Below the pieces are notes generated by a model. The model was not told where the DNA came from. It did not search any database and was given only the letters and a program-made list of their open reading frames with translations. The position numbers and the translations under genes are program-made. Below are positions 6,879-7,778 of a stretch of 7,778 nt of DNA, one piece after another. The DNA comes from CAZISM01 sp964541895 (lineage in GTDB: Bacteria; Zhuqueibacterota; Zhuqueibacteria; Residuimicrobiales; Residuimicrobiaceae). The DNA is taken from NCBI GenBank assembly GCA_964541895.1, contig CAZISM010000195.1:1-7778 (forward strand). The letters run 5' to 3'. The first letter of the stretch is position 1; the number at the start of each line of letters is the position of its first letter.

Positions 6879-7277
6879 ATGGCTGTGCGCGCCATGACCA
6901 TCAACAATCTTGATGTTGCCATCCTCGATGCCCGCGGCTCTTTTACCGGCGGCGACGAGACCGATGAGCTCAAATCAGCCGCCATCGATCTGTTTGAGCA
7001 GGGCAATCGCAAGCTGGTCATCGATCTGGCCAACGCCAATTATTTCAACAGCCTGGGTATTGGTGCTCTGATCAACATCCATGCCCGGTATACCAAGGAC
7101 CAGGGCCTGATCAAGCTGTGCAACATGGGCAAGGGCGTGCAGAACGTTTTCGTCATCACCAAATTGATGAGCATCTTTGACGTGGAAGAGACCCGTGAAG
7201 AAGCCATTCAAAAACTGACCCTAATTGGAACCCCTAACTCACACATACAACTCAAACCAAAGGAGACTGTATCATGA
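6879..7277 (+). CDS. STAS-domain protein (anti-sigma factor antagonist-like)
   Basis: This is a 132-aa soluble protein with a single STAS domain at about residues 5-112. It shows the family's beta-alpha pattern: VAILDARGSFTGG, then a helix to about residue 42, KLVIDLANANYFNSLGIGAL, then GLIKLCNMGKGVQNVF. STAS proteins of this kind bind anti-sigma kinases or other partners and are often switched by phosphorylation of a Ser/Thr in a D-S-S/T-G motif. Here the motif reads NSLGIG (57-62). The aspartate is Asn, and the position of the SpoIIAA phospho-serine is Leu59 by my alignment, with Ser58 just before it. Classical control by phosphorylation is therefore doubtful. ATG 6879 has AAGGAG six bases upstream. 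The last 18 or so residues (after QKL) look like added low-complexity sequence. The stop overlaps the next gene by four bases (ATGA), so co-translation with the proton channel is likely. The binding partner is unknown. Confidence 0.85.
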   Translation: MAVRAMTINNLDVAILDARGSFTGGDETDELKSAAIDLFEQGNRKLVIDLANANYFNSLGIGALINIHARYTKDQGLIKLCNMGKGVQNVFVITKLMSIFDVEETREEAIQKLTLIGTPNSHIQLKPKETVS

Positions 7278-7778
7278 AACAAGGTGTCTTCATCACGATC
7301 TTGATGGTGGTTGCTTTAGCGATCGCATACGTCATTTTCGAGTACATGTTGCCGGACTATATCAAAGCGGGTGGTCCGCTGGTTATCCTGCTCATCATGA
7401 TGTCGTTGATGGTCGTAACTTTCATTTTCGAACGTTTGCTGGCGCTGAACAAGGCCAAAGGCAAAGGCTCTTTGACCGCTTTCCTGCGCAAAGTCCAGGG
7501 CGAAATCGGCAAAGAAAACATCAGCGGCGCCATCGACATTTGTGACAAACAGCGCGGCTCCTGTGCCAACGTCCTTCGCGCCGGCCTGGAAAAATACAAT
7601 CTGATCAAATCTTCCGGCACCAAACTCTCCATGCGTGACACCCAGGAAGATATTCAGAAAGCCATCGAAGAATCGATGATGCTGGAAGTACCGCTACTGG
7701 AAAAGAACCTGGTCGCCCTGTCGACCATCGCCTCCATCGCCACCCTGACCGGTCTGTTGGGCACCACCCTCGGTATGA
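7274..7778 (+). CDS. MotA/TolQ/ExbB-family proton channel protein (partial, 3' end cut)
   Basis: This is an inner-membrane subunit of a proton-driven motor complex. ExbB with ExbD powers TonB, and TolQ with TolR powers the Tol system. 168 residues are visible. A first hydrophobic segment spans about residues 4-23. A second spans about 34-55 (GGPLVILLIMMSLMVV, then FERLLALNKAKGKG). A cytoplasmic helical region at about 56-143 contains C90 and C97. A third segment at about 145-168 carries the family signature LTGLLGTTLGM, where the window ends; the protein normally continues through one more cytoplasmic stretch or membrane helix. The extra N-terminal segment and the GGPLVIL-FERLLALNKAKGKGS pattern resemble FCB-group ExbB proteins. 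ATG 7274 has AAAGGAG eight bases upstream and overlaps the STAS stop. ExbD-like and TonB-like genes are expected downstream but not visible. ExbB is favoured over MotA because the visible part is short and lacks MotA-type features, but TolQ remains possible. Confidence 0.88.
   Translation, partial: MKQGVFITILMVVALAIAYVIFEYMLPDYIKAGGPLVILLIMMSLMVVTFIFERLLALNKAKGKGSLTAFLRKVQGEIGKENISGAIDICDKQRGSCANVLRAGLEKYNLIKSSGTKLSMRDTQEDIQKAIEESMMLEVPLLEKNLVALSTIASIATLTGLLGTTLGM

Noticed and set aside
7225..7545. Plus-strand open frame overlapping the STAS end and the channel gene
   Set aside because: Out of frame with the clear ExbB-like reading starting at 7274, which has a good ribosome binding site and family signature.

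Overview
The window looks like chromosomal DNA from a draft or metagenome assembly: it carries one run of exactly 100 N. The organism is probably a Gram-negative, outer-membrane bacterium of the FCB superphylum (Calditrichota, KSB1 or Ignavibacteria style). The evidence is a TonB-dependent receptor that opens with a carboxypeptidase-regulatory-like domain, and an ExbB-type proton channel with an extra N-terminal membrane segment. This placement is inferred from protein style and was not searched. No tRNA, rRNA, CRISPR array or insertion sequence was seen.

Left third (1-3325, minus strand). A LacI/PurR-type repressor gene is followed 37 bp later by a TonB-dependent outer-membrane receptor gene. 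The receptor is interrupted by the N run and leaves the window a few residues before its natural end. The repressor has a near-consensus sigma-70 promoter (TTGACA, 17 bp, TAAAAT) and two GGAA/TTCC palindromes just downstream of it. This is the layout of an autoregulated operon, presumably for uptake of a sugar or similar nutrient.

Middle (3437-6591, plus strand). A two-gene signalling operon is transcribed divergently from the repressor. It encodes a membrane histidine kinase (TM, periplasmic helical sensor, TM, HAMP, PAS, HisKA, HATPase) and a response regulator with REC, AAA+ sigma-54 activator and Fis-type HTH domains. The genes overlap by one base (TGATG). The architecture and the regulator's C-terminus resemble the Pseudomonas KinB-AlgB pair rather than NtrB-NtrC.

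Right end (6592-7778, plus strand). A 287-bp gap contains a very good -24/-12 (sigma-54) promoter match. It is followed by a small STAS-domain protein gene that overlaps by four bases the start of an ExbB/TolQ/MotA-family proton-channel gene, which is cut by the window end.

Working together: the regulator has an intact GAFTGA loop, and the next operon downstream has a sigma-54-type promoter. The simplest reading is that the kinase-regulator pair controls the STAS-proton-channel operon. The channel could energise TonB, and so the receptor at the left end, but that link is inference. The most novel point is the STAS protein coupled to an ExbB-like channel; its usual phospho-acceptor position is leucine.
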